Assembly (NCBI RefSeq): GCF_024029355.1
Contig: NZ_CP097117.1
Location: 1 to 64,000 of the forward strand
Reading direction: 5' to 3'
Source: Fructilactobacillus cliffordii
GTDB taxonomy: Bacteria > Bacillota > Bacilli > Lactobacillales > Lactobacillaceae
DNA length: 64,000 bases
A model generated the notes under the pieces. The model was not told the DNA's origin. It made no database searches and worked only from the letters and a program-made list of their open reading frames with translations. The translations under genes were made by a program, and so were the position numbers. Of this stretch, positions 60,238 through 64,000 are shown in pieces. Positions within the stretch are counted from its first letter, which is position 1. Every line of letters begins with the position of its first letter.

Positions 60238-63200
60238 GTGGCACTAACTAAAGAAGAACGTTTGCAAAAACTATTGGATCAAATTGGTTGGTCCACGGAC
60301 CAACGAGATGAATTTACAAATGGCCAGATTGCCCAAGTTACAGTCCATCAGCAGTCGAATCGCTGGGAGTTCACGTTGCAGTTAGAGCACGTCCTGCCGT
60401 TTGTCACGTTTCAAAAGCTGTTTGGTGATTTGCAACAGTCGTTTCAAGACATTGCCACGATCGAACTGAAGATTCATACGAATCAGCAGGATGTTCCCAG
60501 TCGAGAACTAGGTGACTACTGGAATTGGGTGGTTCAGCATGCCGGGTTACATTCCAATCTGACCCAGGAGTTATTAAATAATCATGTCCCAGAAGTTGAC
60601 GATGCTGGTCGGATTAATTTTTTAGCCATGAACGAAGTGGTCAAGGACTTTATGACGAACAACGCGTTGGGACCCATTGAAGAGCTTTATCACCAGCTGG
60701 GGTTTCCGTCCTTTACAATTCATACATTTGTTGATGAATCAGCCTCGCAGGAGCAGATTGAGGAAATAAAGGCGAAAAAGAAAGAACGAGACGAACAACT
60801 GGCCCAACAAGCCCGCATGGCCATGGAAAAAAGCAGTGCTCGCAAGGCCGGACCGAAAAAGAACGGAACGTTGCAAGTGGGAAGAAAGATTTCAGCTAAT
60901 TTAGATGTGACCCAAATGGCCGATATTACAGAGGAAGAACGCTCGGTGGTTATTAATGGTTACGTGTTTAACAAGGAACTGCGGAAGTTAAAATCCGGGC
61001 GCGAATTACTCATTTTAGAGATTACCGATTATACCTCCTCGTTAACGGTGAAGCTGTTTTCCAATGACGAAGCTGACATGGAGATGTTTGAAAACTTTCA
61101 GGCCGGAGGTTGGATCAAAGTTCGTGGTGGGGTACAAGAGGACAGTTATTCGAATGAACTGACGATGATTGCTCGCGACGTGATGCCGATTGACCACCAA
61201 GAACGGGCAGATCAAGCTCCAGATGGTGATAAGCGGGTCGAACTGCACCTGCACTCTAACATGAGCCAAATGGACGCCACGAACTCCATTTCGGATTACG
61301 TGAAACGGGCTAAACAATGGGGACACACGGCACTAGCCGTCACCGATCACGACAACGTTCAAGCCTTTCCGGAAGCCTATCAGGCGGGGCAGCAAAATGA
61401 CGTGAAAATGATTTACGGGATGGAAGCCAACGTGGTTGATGACGGAGAACCGATTGGATTCAATGATCAACACGTGAACCTGAAAGAGGCCACGTACGTT
61501 GTGTTTGATACGGAAACGACCGGTCTTTCTGCCGTGTATGATCGCGTGATTGAATTGTCAGCAGTTAAGATGCAGGGGAATAACGTCATTGATGAGTTTG
61601 AGGAGTTCATTGATCCGGGATTTCATTTGTCCGAGCAAACCACTAATTTAACGTCAATTACGGACGAAATGGTGGCCGGTTCTAAGTCAGAACAAGAGGT
61701 CTTCAGTCTCTTTCGGGAATTTTGTGGGGATGCCATTATCGTGGGGCACAACGTCACCTTTGACGTGGGCTTTATGAACACGGGTTACAAGCGCCACGGC
61801 ATGGATTCAATCAAAAACCCGATCATTGATACGTTAACGTTGGCACGGTTTTTATATCCCAATTACAAGAGTTACCGACTGAATGTGTTAGCGAAAAAGT
61901 TCAACGTTAATTTGGAGCACCATCACCGAGCCATCTATGATGCCGAAACTACTGGTCATTTAAATTATCTTTTTTTAAAGGATGCGGAAGACCAGTACGG
62001 AATTGAGTATCATGATCAATTAAATGAACACATGACTGATAACGATGCCTATAAACACGCTCGACCGTTCCATGTGGTGTTGTTGACGCAAACGCAAGCC
62101 GGGTTAAAAAACCTATTTAAACTGGTTTCGTTAGCTCATATTAAATATTATTACCGGGTGCCCCGGATTCCGCGAAGTGAGTTAGAAAAGTATCGGGAAG
62201 GTCTGTTAGTGGGTTCTGCTTGTTCGAGTGGAGAAGTATTTACCTCGCTCATGCAAAAAGGTGAAGCTGAAGCCTTAACGAAAGCCCGCTTTTATGACTA
62301 CCTGGAAGTCCAACCTCAGGCAGCCTATCAACCGTTAATTGACAGTCACTTGATTAGTGACCGCGGCAAATTACAGACCATTATCAAAAATTTGGTAAAG
62401 GTCGCTGATCAATCCCAGCTTCCGTTAGTGGCGACGGGCGATGTGCACTACCTAGATCCCCATGATTTTATCTACCGAAAGATTTTAATTAACTCCCAGG
62501 GAGGCGCTAATCCGTTAAACCGGCAAACCCTGCCGGATGCGCATTTTCGCACGACTGATGAATTACTGGAAGATTTTGACTTTTTAGGAACTGAAAAGGC
62601 CCATGAAATTGTGGTTCAGAATTCGCAAGCCATTGCGAAGCAAATTGAAACGGTGCAACCATTGAAAGATAAGTTGTATACACCAAAAATGGATGGGGCC
62701 GAGGATGAAATTAAGCAGCGAACCATGGATAAGGCGCATCAATTGTATGGCACAAATTTACCTGAATTGGTCCAACATCGCCTGGATCGGGAATTAACCA
62801 GTATCATTAATAACGGATTCTCGGTTATCTACTTGATTTCGCAACGGCTGGTTGCTAAGAGTAATAAGGATGGTTATTTGGTCGGTTCCCGGGGGTCCGT
62901 GGGATCTAGCTTGGTTGCTACTATGACTGGAATCACGGAAGTTAATCCACTGCCACCACACTATCGTTGTCCCGAATGCCAATATTCAGAGTTTTTTACT
63001 AAGGGTGAATACAGTTCTGGTTTTGATTTACCCGAGAAAAAGTGTCCGGAATGTGGCGCCGTGATGATTGGCGACGGTCATAATATTCCGTTTGAAACTT
63101 TCCTGGGCTTTAAAGGGAATAAAGTGCCGGATATTGATTTGAACTTTTCTGGTGATTATCAATCGATTGCACATAACTATACGAAGGTTTTGTTTGGAGA

Positions 63201-64000
63201 AAAGAACGTGTTTCGGGCGGGAACGATTGGAACCGTGGCCGATAAAACGGCTTATGGTTACGTGAAAGCCTATGAACGCGATACCGAACAACAATTGCGG
63301 GGCGCAGAAATTGACCGTCTAGCTCAGGGAGCCACGGGAGTAAAACGAACGACCGGTCAACATCCAGCCGGCATCATTGTTGTTCCTGATTACATGGATA
63401 TCTATGACTTCACGCCGATTCAATTTCCAGCTGAAGATCAAAATGCGGCCTGGAAAACGACCCACTTTGATTTCCACTCCATTCACGATAACATCCTAAA
63501 GCTTGATATTCTGGGACACGATGATCCGACCATGATCCGGATGCTCCAAGATCTTTCGGGAATTGACCCGTACTCGATTCCCATGAATGATCCGGGGGTG
63601 ATGAAGATTTTCAGCAGCCCCGAAGTCTTGGGAGTTACGCCCGAACAAATTTTTTCGAAAACGGGGACCCTGGGGATTCCCGAATTTGGAACTCACTTTG
63701 TCCGGGGAATGTTAGAGGAAACTAATCCGAAGAACTTTTCTGACCTGCTACAAATTTCTGGGTTATCCCATGGAACTGATGTGTGGTTAGGGAATGCCGA
63801 AGAGTTGATTAAAGAAGGCACGGCTACCATTTCAAACGTGATCGGGTGTCGGGATAACATCATGACCGACTTGATTAATTACGGAGTTGATTCAGAAACT
63901 TCCTTCCAAATCATGGAAAAAGTGCGGAAGGGAAAGGGAATTAAACCGGAATGGCAGGCCAAGATGAAGGAAGCAGACGTTCCAGACTGGTACATTGATT
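60238..64000 (+). CDS. polC: DNA polymerase III PolC-type, alpha subunit (partial, runs off right edge)
   Basis: From GTG 60238 with GGAGG eight bases upstream the frame stays open to the end of the window, giving the first 1,254 residues. Order of domains: N-terminal domain, an OB-fold region (residues about 225-300, [32 protein letters not shown]), a PHP domain ([18 protein letters not shown] at about 334), the 3'-5' exonuclease inserted in it ([12 protein letters not shown] at about 422, motif II with VGHNVTFDV), the second half of PHP, then the polymerase core with a zinc site (CPEC near 912 and KKCPECG near 934). Gram-positive PolC is the main replicative polymerase. It directly follows proS, the usual order. 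Confidence 0.97.
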   Translation, partial: MALTKEERLQKLLDQIGWSTDQRDEFTNGQIAQVTVHQQSNRWEFTLQLEHVLPFVTFQKLFGDLQQSFQDIATIELKIHTNQQDVPSRELGDYWNWVVQHAGLHSNLTQELLNNHVPEVDDAGRINFLAMNEVVKDFMTNNALGPIEELYHQLGFPSFTIHTFVDESASQEQIEEIKAKKKERDEQLAQQARMAMEKSSARKAGPKKNGTLQVGRKISANLDVTQMADITEEERSVVINGYVFNKELRKLKSGRELLILEITDYTSSLTVKLFSNDEADMEMFENFQAGGWIKVRGGVQEDSYSNELTMIARDVMPIDHQERADQAPDGDKRVELHLHSNMSQMDATNSISDYVKRAKQWGHTALAVTDHDNVQAFPEAYQAGQQNDVKMIYGMEANVVDDGEPIGFNDQHVNLKEATYVVFDTETTGLSAVYDRVIELSAVKMQGNNVIDEFEEFIDPGFHLSEQTTNLTSITDEMVAGSKSEQEVFSLFREFCGDAIIVGHNVTFDVGFMNTGYKRHGMDSIKNPIIDTLTLARFLYPNYKSYRLNVLAKKFNVNLEHHHRAIYDAETTGHLNYLFLKDAEDQYGIEYHDQLNEHMTDNDAYKHARPFHVVLLTQTQAGLKNLFKLVSLAHIKYYYRVPRIPRSELEKYREGLLVGSACSSGEVFTSLMQKGEAEALTKARFYDYLEVQPQAAYQPLIDSHLISDRGKLQTIIKNLVKVADQSQLPLVATGDVHYLDPHDFIYRKILINSQGGANPLNRQTLPDAHFRTTDELLEDFDFLGTEKAHEIVVQNSQAIAKQIETVQPLKDKLYTPKMDGAEDEIKQRTMDKAHQLYGTNLPELVQHRLDRELTSIINNGFSVIYLISQRLVAKSNKDGYLVGSRGSVGSSLVATMTGITEVNPLPPHYRCPECQYSEFFTKGEYSSGFDLPEKKCPECGAVMIGDGHNIPFETFLGFKGNKVPDIDLNFSGDYQSIAHNYTKVLFGEKNVFRAGTIGTVADKTAYGYVKAYERDTEQQLRGAEIDRLAQGATGVKRTTGQHPAGIIVVPDYMDIYDFTPIQFPAEDQNAAWKTTHFDFHSIHDNILKLDILGHDDPTMIRMLQDLSGIDPYSIPMNDPGVMKIFSSPEVLGVTPEQIFSKTGTLGIPEFGTHFVRGMLEETNPKNFSDLLQISGLSHGTDVWLGNAEELIKEGTATISNVIGCRDNIMTDLINYGVDSETSFQIMEKVRKGKGIKPEWQAKMKEADVPDWYID

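Overview
The window is chromosomal DNA from a Gram-positive, low-to-moderate GC lactic acid bacterium of the Lactobacillaceae. The evidence is: a Gram-positive PolC, a mevalonate-pathway HMG-CoA synthase, water-forming NADH oxidase, PepV dipeptidase, an S(MK) (SAM-III) riboswitch ahead of metK, T-boxes ahead of leuS and a MetQ-like gene, strong AAAGGAGG ribosome sites, and the gene order rpsB-tsf-pyrH-frr-uppS-cdsA-rseP-proS-polC. The 2-hydroxycarboxylate transporter fits this group. The genus cannot be fixed from the sequence alone.

Bases 1 to about 9,940 are the right end of a temperate siphophage prophage. In order it carries the end of the tape measure protein with a transglycosylase domain, Dit, a clan GH-A-like glycoside hydrolase, a tail protein fused to an SGNH hydrolase, a frameshifted upper baseplate protein, small baseplate proteins including an XkdX-like one, a putative receptor-binding protein, then a membrane protein, holin and a signal-peptide-bearing amidase endolysin. 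Past the lysis terminator come three very small genes with their own promoter and operator-like repeats, then paired short repeats that look like integrase arm sites. The attR junction is therefore placed just before the host terminator at 9,942-9,976.

Bases 9,988 to 33,430 are ordinary host chromosome: K+ channel, S24 and XRE regulators, a citrate/malate-type transporter, DUF5067 lipoprotein, NADH oxidase, aminotransferase, mvaS, a PyrR-attenuated uracil permease, a cystine-type ABC transporter, metK, an MFS exporter, mnmM-like methylase, leuS, a MurJ-like flippase, a TMEM175-type channel, an ACT regulator and a zinc alcohol dehydrogenase.

Bases 33,490 to 35,760 are a visibly AT-rich foreign island. 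It holds one intact gene joining an N-terminal TIR domain to a C-terminal macro-like domain of the type seen in Thoeris ThsA, followed by the wreck of a second TIR gene and a small remnant ORF. This is the best candidate for an unusual anti-phage system in the window.

Bases 35,766 to 49,500 return to host composition: a TetR-controlled ABC-2 exporter, an ABC-F protein, an MFS transporter, NAD(P)H-hydrate dehydratase, PepV, a methionine T-box operon of a MetQ-like protein and an M20 peptidase, a deoxynucleoside kinase, a CPBP protease, a PgpA-like protein and LexA with an SOS box. Bases 49,644 to the end hold ynzC, yneF, plsC, an N6-adenine methyltransferase, a GIY-YIG protein and the conserved translation, lipid and envelope cluster ending inside polC.
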